A stretch of DNA of 64,000 nt from CAZFZQ01 sp964522845 (GTDB lineage: Bacteria; Patescibacteriota; Patescibacteriia; GCA-002772895), in assembly GCA_964522845.1 (NCBI GenBank), contig CAZFZQ010000001.1:1-64000 (forward strand). The letters are read 5' to 3'. Below the pieces are notes generated by a model, which was given only the letters and a program-made list of their open reading frames with translations, did no database searches and was not told the origin of the DNA. The translations under genes were made by a program, and so were the position numbers. This document shows positions 1 to 7,985 of this stretch, one piece after another; positions within the stretch are counted from its first letter, which is position 1, and each line of letters opens with the position of its first letter.

Positions 1-681
1 CGCGCGGAACGGCGTTTGCACGAGCGAACTTTGGAATTGGCTGAAAAGTATCTTGACGGCCTTGCGGGTAAGCGTGCGCTGGATATCGGCTGCGGCGTTG
101 GGATTTTGGTTTACGGATTTAAAATTTTGGGCGCCGATGTTTCGGGAATAGACAAACATCTTTTATCTGAAAGACAGGCCAAAGGGATTGAAGATCGATG
201 GAAAGAATTGGGCATAGACGCGCGGATTGGCGATTTTACGGAAATATCAGAAAACGGTTTTGATCTCATTACGGCGGAAAATATTTTTGAGCATTTGCCA
301 TTTACGCAAAAAGAATTTTTGGAAAAAATTTATGCCGGTTTAAAATCGGGCGGCTATGCGATTTTAACCACACCCAATCTCGCGTCGTTTTTGAAGCGAG
401 CGCGGATGTTGTTCGGCCGTGGTCCGTATTGGGATTTGAAAGATTTTTTTGTGAATAAACAGCCGTTCGGTCATGTGCGCGAATTTACGTGCAAGGAGAT
501 GGCTTGGATGGCGGAGCAAACGGGGTTTAAGGTGCGCACCCTCGAATTTAATAATGTATATTTTGAATGGCGGTGGTTTAGGCGGCCTGATAGGTGGCCG
601 GCGCTTGTTGTTTGGCTAATAAGTCAAATTTTCCCCTCCGGCCGCGACCATATATTTATTGTTATTCAAAAACCGTTATGA
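1..681 (+). CDS. Class I SAM-dependent methyltransferase, 5' partial
   Basis: The frame is open from the first base, so the true start probably lies upstream; the first possible start in the window is TTG at 16. Motif I of class I methyltransferases is visible (ALDIGCGVGIL), followed by an acidic residue after the second strand (GIDKH) and a post-motif region ITAENIFEHLPF typical of Methyltransf_11/UbiG-like enzymes. The acceptor is unknown; the context of glycosyltransferases suggests a sugar or lipid-linked glycan. Its TGA stop overlaps the next gene's ATG as ATGA, so the two are translationally coupled. The family call is firm, the substrate is inference. Confidence 0.85.
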   Translation, partial: RAERRLHERTLELAEKYLDGLAGKRALDIGCGVGILVYGFKILGADVSGIDKHLLSERQAKGIEDRWKELGIDARIGDFTEISENGFDLITAENIFEHLPFTQKEFLEKIYAGLKSGGYAILTTPNLASFLKRARMLFGRGPYWDLKDFFVNKQPFGHVREFTCKEMAWMAEQTGFKVRTLEFNNVYFEWRWFRRPDRWPALVVWLISQIFPSGRDHIFIVIQKPL

Positions 682-2918
682 GACTTGCTTATATCGCCAA
701 TGTCCGCATGCCCACTGAAAAGGCGCACGGACTGCAGATTATGAAAACCTGCGAGGCCTTGGCCTCGCGCGGTTTTGATATTGACATCATTGCGCCGCGG
801 CGGAAAAATTATCTCAAGGCCGATCCGTTTGATTTTTATAAGGTTAAAAAAAATTTTAAAATCACAAAACTTTGGTGTCTCGATTTTCTTAATGCAAGAT
901 TTTTTAAGCAATTCTTTTTTTGGCTGGAAAACATAACTTTTACTTTGAAAGCGGCCGCGTATGCGGTTTTTAATAAATATGATATTTATTACACGCGCGA
1001 TTTTTTGGCGGCCTTGCTTTTTCCATCCGTATTCTATGAAATTCACACCTTGCCTAAACGCGGGTTATTTTTATACAAAATTGCTTGGAAAAAATCCAAA
1101 GGACTAGTAGTGATAAGCGAAGGAATAAAAAAAGATTTATTAAGTTACGGCGTTTCTGAAAATAAAATTATTATTGCACGCGATGCTGTTGATATGGAAA
1201 AATTTGATGTTGGCGCATCAAAAGAAGAGTGCAGAAAAAAATTAGATTTGCCGTTGAACATCCCCCTTCGCTCCCTCGGAGCTTCGGCGGGACAAGCAAA
1301 AATTGTTCTATATGTCGGGCATCTATATAAATGGAAGGGAGCCGATCTTTTGGCGCAAGCGGCAAAAGATTTGGAAAATAACGCTGAGGTTTATTTGGTC
1401 GGCGGCACGCCGGAAGACATGGAAAGTTTCAGAAAAAAGTACGTTTTTTCTAATTTGCACATTATTGGCTGGCAGGATCCAGGGCTTGTGCCGTTGTGGC
1501 TTAAGGCGGCCGATCTTTTGATTTTGCCCACGAGCGGAAAAGAAGCAATTGGATCCCTTTACACTTCGCCTATGAAACTGTTTGAATATATGGCTTCCGG
1601 CACGCCGACTATATCCGCGGATTTGCCGTCATTAAAAGAGGTGCTAACAGAAAACGAAGCGGTCTTTTTTAAGGCGGATGACGCCGGTTCGTTGGTGAAA
1701 AAAATCACGGAAAGCTTAGACCAGCTTCAAGAATTGAGCGGCAAAGCGTGCGTCGCGGTGGAAAAAGTAAAAGAATATACTTGGGATAAAAGGAGTGAAA
1801 CGATTGAAAAATTTTTCAGTCGAAAAAAAGTCGTATTTTTAACTACCGAGCTATCTCATCGCGGCGGGTGGGCTAGGTATTCAATGGACTTGCTAAAAGA
1901 GCTGAAAAATGGTAATTTTGAGATTGAAGTTTTTACGGCTAAAAATGCTCAAAATGAGGGAGTGGAAGGGATGAAAGTCTATCCGATTTTACCGGATTCT
2001 TCCGGAGCGGGCGCCGTTATTTGGTCATTGATTAAGAGTTTTTGGCGGGCAAGGAAAATTTGTCGCGGCGCGGATTTTTTTCATGTTTTTGTTGAGCCGT
2101 ACGCGATTTGGGCATGGGCATTATCCGGAGGCTGGCCATATTATATTACCGCGCATGGCACTTACGCCATTTGGGCGCTGACAAATAAATATTTTGGCTG
2201 GTTGAATAGAAAAATTTTTTCCGGCGCAAAAAATATTTTTTGCGTGAGTGAATTTACCAAAGGCGCGATGTTGCGCGTTGCGCAGTTAAAAAATTTGGCA
2301 GTGATAAATAATGGCATAGATTTTTTAAAATTTGAAAATTGCGCGAGCCGGCCGTCAGAACAGAAAATAATTTTGGGCGTGGGCGGAATAAAATTCCGCA
2401 AAGGATATCATGTTATACTGGAAGCTCTGCCGGAAATTAAAAAAGTTTTTCCGAATGTGAAATATTTTATCGCCGGCAGTGAAAGCGGCCAAAGATATCT
2501 TGCATCGCTCTATGAAATAATCAAAAAAAATAATTTGGAAGCAAACGTGGAGATTCTGAATAATATCTCTGATGCGGAAATGATGGATTTGTACGCGCGC
2601 TGCAGTATTTTTTCCATGACGCCGGTTAATGCCGAAGGGCAGTTTGAGGGCTTTGGATTGGTTTATCTTGAAGCTGGCGCTTGTGGCAAGCCGGTCGTCG
2701 GCACCAAAGAAAACGGCGCGGAGGACGCGATAGAAAACGGCGTGACGGGGTTATTGGTGGATCAAAATGATATTTCCGGTACGGCCGTGGCGATTTTAAA
2801 AATTTTGCAGGACGGTGATTTGGCGCATCAGATGGGCCAGGCCGGTCGGGCGCATGCCAAAAAACAAGATTGGAAAAATGTGGCAGAGGAATATAAAATT
2901 TTTTATGAATATCATTGA
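678..2918 (+). CDS. Tandem GT4-GT4 glycosyltransferase fusion
   Basis: 746 residues. Two complete GT-B folds of family GT4 are fused: residues 1 to about 385 and about 390 to 745. Each half begins with a nucleotide-sugar type N-terminal Rossmann region and ends with the retaining GT4 donor-site pattern (SPMKLFEYMASGTPTI in the first half, FGLVYLEAGACGKPVVG in the second). ATG at 678 overlaps the upstream stop (ATGA), which fixes the start better than an upstream non-ATG codon. It likely adds two sugars in succession to a surface glycan in the cytoplasm. Residues about 195-208 look like a foreign loop encoded by a palindromic repeat (1262-1297), just before the KIVLYVGHLYKWKG strand that usually follows directly. 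Confidence 0.88.
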   Translation: MRLAYIANVRMPTEKAHGLQIMKTCEALASRGFDIDIIAPRRKNYLKADPFDFYKVKKNFKITKLWCLDFLNARFFKQFFFWLENITFTLKAAAYAVFNKYDIYYTRDFLAALLFPSVFYEIHTLPKRGLFLYKIAWKKSKGLVVISEGIKKDLLSYGVSENKIIIARDAVDMEKFDVGASKEECRKKLDLPLNIPLRSLGASAGQAKIVLYVGHLYKWKGADLLAQAAKDLENNAEVYLVGGTPEDMESFRKKYVFSNLHIIGWQDPGLVPLWLKAADLLILPTSGKEAIGSLYTSPMKLFEYMASGTPTISADLPSLKEVLTENEAVFFKADDAGSLVKKITESLDQLQELSGKACVAVEKVKEYTWDKRSETIEKFFSRKKVVFLTTELSHRGGWARYSMDLLKELKNGNFEIEVFTAKNAQNEGVEGMKVYPILPDSSGAGAVIWSLIKSFWRARKICRGADFFHVFVEPYAIWAWALSGGWPYYITAHGTYAIWALTNKYFGWLNRKIFSGAKNIFCVSEFTKGAMLRVAQLKNLAVINNGIDFLKFENCASRPSEQKIILGVGGIKFRKGYHVILEALPEIKKVFPNVKYFIAGSESGQRYLASLYEIIKKNNLEANVEILNNISDAEMMDLYARCSIFSMTPVNAEGQFEGFGLVYLEAGACGKPVVGTKENGAEDAIENGVTGLLVDQNDISGTAVAILKILQDGDLAHQMGQAGRAHAKKQDWKNVAEEYKIFYEYH
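1262..1297 (+). repeat. In-frame palindromic coding repeat (CTTCGC type)
   Basis: GC-rich segment with the pattern CTTCGC ... GCTTCGGCGGGACAAGC inside an AT-rich glycosyltransferase gene. It encodes NIPLRSLGASAGQA, which interrupts a conserved GT4 junction. The same CTTCGC/GCTTCG...GGGACAAG pattern recurs in pheT (56133-56162) and, reversed, in a GT2 gene (39372-39401). Confidence 0.6.
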
Positions 2919-4344
2919 AACGCACAAAAAAGAAATAATTGAATTTTACGACAAAATCGCGCCGGAGCGCGAAAAGTGGGTAAAAAAAAGCCAGTATTAT
3001 TATGATTATCTCGCCGGCATTTTAAAATTTATCGTTGAGCCCGGCTTCAAAGTTTTGATGATGCGCTCGGACACAGGTTTTCTTTTGGATACCCTGCATC
3101 CATCTTTGGGGGTTGGTGTTGATTATAGTGAAAAGCTTGTGGAAATCGCCGCGAAAAAATATCCCAACTATCGTTTTATTTATGAAAAAAATTTGGAACG
3201 GCTGGATATAACTGAAAAATTTGATTATATTGTTTTGCCTAATTTTTTAGATGATATTTATGATGTCCAGCCGATTTTTTTCGGCCTGAAAAGAATCGCG
3301 ACCGAGAAAACGAGATTGGTTTTGATAAATCACAATACAGCGTGGGAACCATTTATGCGCCTGGCTGAAAAGCTGGGCATGAAGATGCCGCAAAAAACAT
3401 TAAATTGGCTTTCCATCCCCGACATCAGAAATATTTTAAATCTTTGCGGGTTTGAAGTCGTGAAAACAAATTACGCGGTGTTGTGTCCGATGTATATTCC
3501 GGTTGTAAGTTTTGTTTTTAATAAAATTTTAGCCGGACTGCCGCTTTTGAAGCGTTTGTGTTTTACGCAAGTTTTGGTGGCAAAAAAAATCGCTCAAAAA
3601 GAAGATTATAATTATGCCGATTACAGGGTTTCCGTTGTGATTCCCTGTAAAAATGAGGAAGGAAATATTGCCGACGCGGTAAAAAGAATCCCGCAAATGG
3701 GCAAGGGAACGGAAATTATTTTTGTTGATGATAAATCAACTGATGGCACGCGCGCGGAAGTGCAAAAATGGCAAGCGGCGCATCCGGAAAAAAATATAAA
3801 ATTGGTAGATGGCCCCGGCGTTTGCAAGGCCAAAGCGGTCTGGGCCGGATATGAGGCGGCCACGGGCGATATTTTAATGATTTTGGACGGTGATCTTACG
3901 GTCATGCCGGAAGAATTGCCGTTATTTTTTCGCGCCATTGTTGAGGGGCGCGGAGAATTTATCAACGGTTCGCGCCAAATTTATCCCATGGAAGGCGAGG
4001 CCATGCGGACGCTAAATATTTTGGGCAACAAATTTTTTTCCGCCGCTTTTTCTTATATTTTAGGACAAAGGATAAAGGACACGCTTTGCGGAACCAAGGT
4101 TTTGTGGCATGATGATTTTTTGAAAATGAAAAAATATGTCGGCACTTGGGGCACGCCGGACAGGTGGGGGGACTATGATTTGCTTTTCGGCGCGGCAAAA
4201 TTAAATTTGAAAATCGTGGACTTGCCCGTGCATTATGTTGAGCGGATTTACGGCGAGACAAAAATGAAAAAGAGATTCAAGAACGGCGTGATAATGTTAA
4301 AACAATGCTGGGCCGCGTTTAAGAAGTTTAAATTGAGCATATAA
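2905..4344 (+). CDS. Methyltransferase-like domain fused to GT2 glycosyltransferase
   Basis: 479 residues. The N-terminal 1-225 is a class I methyltransferase fold homologous along its length to the protein at 7317-7985 (shared WEPFMRLAEKLGMKMP and WEPIFMILEKLHLKMP blocks). Its glycine-rich SAM loop, however, reads VLMMRSDTGF where the paralogue has VLEVGCGTGD, so SAM binding is doubtful. Residues 235-479 form a GT2, DPM1-like domain: VSVVIPCKNEEGN, FVDDKSTDGT, and DGD as the metal-binding DXD. ATG 2905 overlaps the preceding gene by 14 bases. The stop codon TAA uses two bases of the inverted repeat that follows. Probable role: sugar transfer to polyprenyl phosphate or a glycan, with a possibly regulatory N-terminal domain. 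Confidence 0.85.
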   Translation: MNIIETHKKEIIEFYDKIAPEREKWVKKSQYYYDYLAGILKFIVEPGFKVLMMRSDTGFLLDTLHPSLGVGVDYSEKLVEIAAKKYPNYRFIYEKNLERLDITEKFDYIVLPNFLDDIYDVQPIFFGLKRIATEKTRLVLINHNTAWEPFMRLAEKLGMKMPQKTLNWLSIPDIRNILNLCGFEVVKTNYAVLCPMYIPVVSFVFNKILAGLPLLKRLCFTQVLVAKKIAQKEDYNYADYRVSVVIPCKNEEGNIADAVKRIPQMGKGTEIIFVDDKSTDGTRAEVQKWQAAHPEKNIKLVDGPGVCKAKAVWAGYEAATGDILMILDGDLTVMPEELPLFFRAIVEGRGEFINGSRQIYPMEGEAMRTLNILGNKFFSAAFSYILGQRIKDTLCGTKVLWHDDFLKMKKYVGTWGTPDRWGDYDLLFGAAKLNLKIVDLPVHYVERIYGETKMKKRFKNGVIMLKQCWAAFKKFKLSI

Positions 4345-4788
4345 CCACAGATTATTTAACACAGATAACACAGATGAAGACAAAGAAAATATGTTACCAA
4401 ATGAGGAGTTTACATATCAAATTATAGGTTTTTCGTATCAGGTTTATAATGAGTTAGGATATGGTTTGCAAGAAAAGTATTATCAGCGGGCACTCGCGCA
4501 ATTATTGGAAGAGAATGATATTAAATATGAAAGAGAGTTATATCTGGCAGTAAAATTTAAGGGAGTAAATATAGGAAAATATTTTATTGATTTTAAAATA
4601 AATGATAATTTAGTGGTGGAATTAAAAGTTTGCAATCAATTCTATCAAAATCACATCAATCAAGTTCTTGCGTATTTAAAAGCATATAACATAAAATTAG
4701 GATTACTGATATTATTTACAAAGACGGGCATTAAGATTAAGCGTTTAATTGTTTAATCTGTGTAATCTGTGCTTGTAAATCTGTGGTT
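4343..4788 (+). mobile_element. TIR-flanked GxxExxY nuclease element
   Basis: Inverted ends enclose one gene. Left end 4343-4375 reads AACCACAGATT, then two AACACAGAT-type subrepeats. Right end 4754-4788 is its inverted counterpart ending AATCTGTGGTT. Both ends share CACAGAT submotifs. Dinucleotide AT lies just outside each end (4341-4342 and 4789-4790). Removing the element plus one AT restores AGC ATA TGA, an ATGA overlap between the GT2 fusion and the epimerase, as at other junctions in this operon. The element therefore seems to have entered a start/stop junction and left both genes intact. That GxxExxY genes occur with such repeats in other genomes is my recollection, not shown here. Confidence 0.6.
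4391..4756 (+). CDS. GxxExxY family protein (PD-(D/E)XK nuclease-like)
   Basis: 121 residues. The family signature is present as G25-L-Q-E28-K-Y-Y31 (YGLQEKYYQRAL), after an N-terminal helix ending VYNELGYG. A PD-(D/E)XK-like core follows: YFIDFKIN then VVELKV, with D and E-x-K as candidate metal and catalytic residues. A conserved C-terminal part includes NHINQVLAYLKAYN. The biological role of the family is not established. The gene is a foreign insert in a glycan operon, lies between inverted repeats, and has lower GC than its neighbours, consistent with a self-contained mobile cargo. It could be the mobilising nuclease or a passenger; the sequence cannot tell. Confidence 0.85.
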   Translation: MLPNEEFTYQIIGFSYQVYNELGYGLQEKYYQRALAQLLEENDIKYERELYLAVKFKGVNIGKYFIDFKINDNLVVELKVCNQFYQNHINQVLAYLKAYNIKLGLLILFTKTGIKIKRLIV

Positions 4789-5835
4789 ATGAAAATATTG
4801 GTTACCGGTTCGTCCGGATTGATTGGGTCCGAGGCGGTTATGTATTTTGATTCGTTGGGACATACCATCCATGGCATTGATAATAACATGCGCAAATTTT
4901 TCTTTGGTGAAAAAGGCGACACCTCTTGGAATACGGCGCGGTTAAAATCGTTGGCCAAAAATTTTGTTCATCACGACCTGGACATCCGCGACCGCGAGGC
5001 CGTAAATAAATTATTTCAAGATGAAAAATTTGATGCCATTATCCATTGCGCGGCCCAGCCCTCGCATGACCGGGCTAAGGATTTTCCCACGGTTGATTTT
5101 GAAGTGAACGCTTTGGGAACGTTGAATTTGCTGGAAGCCAACCGCCAAAACAGCGCGAACGCGCCTTTTATTTTTACCAGCACCAACAAAGTTTATGGCG
5201 ACGCGCCCAATGAGGTGCCGTTGACAGAATTGGAAACGCGATGGGAATATTCCCGACCTGAAGATTGGCATGGCATAGATGAATCGCACCGCATTGATCA
5301 GTCAAAGCACAGTATTTTTGGCGCCTCCAAGGTGGCGGCCGACTTAATGGTGCAAGAATATGGCCGGTATTTCAATATGCCCACGGTTTGTTTTCGCGGT
5401 GGATGTTTGACCGGCCCGCAACATTCGGGCGTGGAACTGCACGGTTTTCTTTCGTATTTAGTTAAGGTAGCGGTACAAGGCTTGAAATATACGGTTTTTG
5501 GTTACAAAGCCAAGCAAGTGCGCGACAACATTCATTGTCACGACGTGGTGCGCGCCATGGAAGAATTTATCAAGGCGCCTCGTGCCGGCGCGGTTTATAA
5601 TTTGGGCGGTGGCCGCGGCAACAGCGTTTCCATGCTTGAAGCATTCCAAAAATTGGAAACGCTTACGGGTAAAAAGATAAATTGGGAGTATAATGAAACT
5701 AATCGCGAAGGCGACCATATTTGTTATATTTCAAATTTAAATAAATTAAAAACCGATTATCCGAACTGGGGAATTACCAAGAGCCTGGATGAAACCTTGG
5801 AAGAAATGGTGAAGTTTGAAATGGATAAGAAATAA
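4789..5835 (+). CDS. NAD-dependent epimerase/dehydratase
   Basis: 348 residues, short-chain dehydrogenase/reductase superfamily (extended SDR, GalE/RmlB-like). The N-terminal nucleotide-binding loop is GSSGLIGSEAV. The FTSTNKVYGD segment supplies the active-site Ser/Thr, but the usual YxxxK appears shifted (SIFGASKVAAD; the tyrosine position is Phe), so the catalytic Tyr may be replaced. CHDVVRAMEEFIK is the usual late-domain motif. ATG 4789 is preferred over GTG 4783 because it sits at the junction left by the GxxExxY element; the right inverted repeat ends directly before it. It probably makes or interconverts a nucleotide sugar for the glycan. Confidence 0.85.
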   Translation: MKILVTGSSGLIGSEAVMYFDSLGHTIHGIDNNMRKFFFGEKGDTSWNTARLKSLAKNFVHHDLDIRDREAVNKLFQDEKFDAIIHCAAQPSHDRAKDFPTVDFEVNALGTLNLLEANRQNSANAPFIFTSTNKVYGDAPNEVPLTELETRWEYSRPEDWHGIDESHRIDQSKHSIFGASKVAADLMVQEYGRYFNMPTVCFRGGCLTGPQHSGVELHGFLSYLVKVAVQGLKYTVFGYKAKQVRDNIHCHDVVRAMEEFIKAPRAGAVYNLGGGRGNSVSMLEAFQKLETLTGKKINWEYNETNREGDHICYISNLNKLKTDYPNWGITKSLDETLEEMVKFEMDKK

Positions 5836-5837
5836 TT

Positions 5838-7313
5838 ATGAAGAAAAAAGTTTTATTAATTTGTCCGCCGGCCACAGCCGAAGTTTTTGGTAAAAAAAAG
5901 GAAGTGGTGGCGCGCGCGCCATACATATCGCTAGCCAGTTTGGCGGGTGAACTTTTGCGCAACGGGTATGACGCGCATATTTTGGATTTAAGCATGGAAG
6001 AAAATATTGATGGCGCCATAGAACTGGCGCTTCAAAATTTTAATCCGGATATTGCGGGTGTAACTTTTACCACGCCCTTGGCCAATCAGGCGCTTGGAGT
6101 GGCTAATAAAATAAAAGCCAAACGGCCGGATATTTTAATGCTGGCGGGCGGCGTGCATGCAACTACTTTGCCGGAAGATGTTTTGAATGATTCCGCGGTT
6201 GACGCCGTGGTTATGGGTGAGGGAGAGCGGACGCTTTTGGAAATTGCAGAAGGCCGGCCATTTGAAGAAATGTTCGGCGTGGCCTACAAACAAGATGGAG
6301 AAATAAAAATAAATCCGCGGCGTCCCTTGATTGAAGATTTGGATGAGCTTCCGTATCCCGCGTGGCATCTTTATGATCTTAAAAAATACCAAACTGCGCC
6401 CATAGTTACAAAAGGGAAAAATATTGGGATAATAGAAACAAGCAGGGGTTGCGTTTTTGGCTGTTCGTTTTGTAACAAGACGGTTTTTAACCGGCTTTTC
6501 AGGGCCAAATCACCGGAACGGGTGGTGGATGAAATTGAATATATCCTGNNNNNNNNNNCGCATTTTTTTAATCAGGATATCCCCGTTTAGTTTTAATATA
6601 TCCTGAAATTCGGATTTGATGAAATTCATGTCATGGATGATATGTTTTCCACGAATTTGGATAGGGCGAAAGAAATTTGCCGGCTGATTATTAAAAGAAA
6701 AATAAAATTTGTCTGGAACGCGCAAGCCGGGCTTCGTGTTGATAGAATTGACGAAGAACTTCTACGCCTCATGAAAGAAGCCGGCTGTTATGCCACGAGT
6801 TTAGGTATTGAATCCGGTAACCAAGATATTTTAAAAATTATCAACAAAGGAATAACTTTGGATCAAGTGCGGAGCGCTGTGGCTTTGGTAAAAAAAGTCG
6901 GGCTTCAAACTACGGGATTTTTTATTTTGGGGCTTGATGGTGAAACGGAAGCGACCATGCAAGACACAATCAATTTTGCCAAAGAATTGAAATTGGATTT
7001 TCCCAAAACAGGCATTTTAGTACCATTGCCCGGCACGCCGGTTTTTCAAAAATGGGATGCGGAGGGGCGCATTAAATCGCGCGATTGGTCTCATTATGTT
7101 TTTCATCCGGAACATAATTTGGTCTATGAGCATCCGAATTTAAAGTTTGAAACTATCCTGGCTTATTATAATAAATTTTATAAAGAACTTTATTTTTCGC
7201 CGGGATTCGTATGGCAGCATTTCAAAAATAGCGTGAAGACGGGAAAAGTTTTTAGCGACGGTTATTATTTTTTGAAAGCGATTTTGGGCGGGTGGATAAA
7301 ATTTAGCGACTAA
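5838..7313 (+). CDS. B12-binding-type radical SAM protein, interrupted by assembly gap
   Basis: Residues 1-140 are a cobalamin-binding-type Rossmann domain (LLICPPA start, LAGGVHATTLPED, MGEGERTLLE) without the DxHxxG motif. The radical SAM core carries CVFGCSFC, a CxxxCxxC iron-sulfur motif. The gene reads in one frame up to 6548 and again from 6606. A run of ten N plus 47 bases in between contains a stop. An 11-base direct repeat AATATATCCTG ends at 6548 and at 6605; deleting the 57 bases between joins EIEYIL to KFGFDEIHVMDDMF, the normal core sequence, giving 472 residues. The frame break is thus very likely an assembly artefact. Expected role: radical methylation or rearrangement of a sugar or lipid in the glycan pathway. 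Confidence 0.85.
6549..6605. other. Scaffold gap with spurious 47-base join
   Basis: Ten N at 6549-6558 are followed by 47 bases ending in a second copy of AATATATCCTG. The intervening bases include CAGGATAT and TTTTTAATC, which resemble a short inverted copy of neighbouring sequence. The insert length (57) is divisible by three, and the flanking protein is continuous once it is removed. It is a gap-filling artefact rather than biology. Confidence 0.85.
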
Positions 7314-7316
7314 AAT

Positions 7317-7985
7317 ATGTCCTCAGTCAAAGAACATTTTAACGAAGTTGCGAAAAATTACGATTTTTGGAAAAAGAAAAATTGGTACTATTATAATAAT
7401 TTAAAAAATCTTTATAGAAGTTTAATAACCGATGGCTCGTCGGTGCTGGAGGTTGGTTGCGGCACGGGGGATGTGCTCTCCGCTCTTTTGCCGAAAAGAG
7501 GGGTGGGCATTGACTTGAGTGATGAAATGATAAAAATCGCGCAAGAAAAATATCAGAAGGAAAGAAACCTTAAATTTTTTTCCGCTACCGCAGAATTGTT
7601 GTCTGCGGAAGAAAAATTTGATTTTATCATTATGCCGGACGTGATTGAACATTTAGAAAATGTGATGTCAACGCTTGCGGCTTTGAAAAAATTTTCTAAC
7701 GAAAAAACAAAAATTATAATTTCCATGATTAACCCATCGTGGGAGCCAATATTTATGATTTTGGAAAAACTGCATTTGAAAATGCCGGAAGGGCCTCACG
7801 CAAGAATTTCCATAGATTCATTGAAAAAAAATATGGAAGAAGCCGGGTTTGTCCTTAATTCCGAAGGATATCGCCTGATTATTCCCGCTTCCATTCCCGT
7901 TTTATCATTATTTAATAAATATTTTTATAAAATGCCGCTGTTCCGTCGTCTCGGCGCGGTATATTTCGGTGTTTTTTCATTATGA
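7317..7985 (+). CDS. Class I SAM-dependent methyltransferase
   Basis: 222 residues. Intact motif I (VLEVGCGTGDVLSAL), GIDLSDEMI as the ribose-binding acidic region, and MPDVIEHLENV as motif II/III, typical of Methyltransf_11. It is a full-length paralogue of the N-terminal half of the protein at 2905-4344, and keeps the SAM loop that the other has lost. It follows the radical SAM gene by 3 bases and its TGA overlaps the next ATG (ATGA), so it is part of the same operon. A sugar or polyprenyl-linked acceptor is likely from context only. Confidence 0.87.
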   Translation: MSSVKEHFNEVAKNYDFWKKKNWYYYNNLKNLYRSLITDGSSVLEVGCGTGDVLSALLPKRGVGIDLSDEMIKIAQEKYQKERNLKFFSATAELLSAEEKFDFIIMPDVIEHLENVMSTLAALKKFSNEKTKIIISMINPSWEPIFMILEKLHLKMPEGPHARISIDSLKKNMEEAGFVLNSEGYRLIIPASIPVLSLFNKYFYKMPLFRRLGAVYFGVFSL

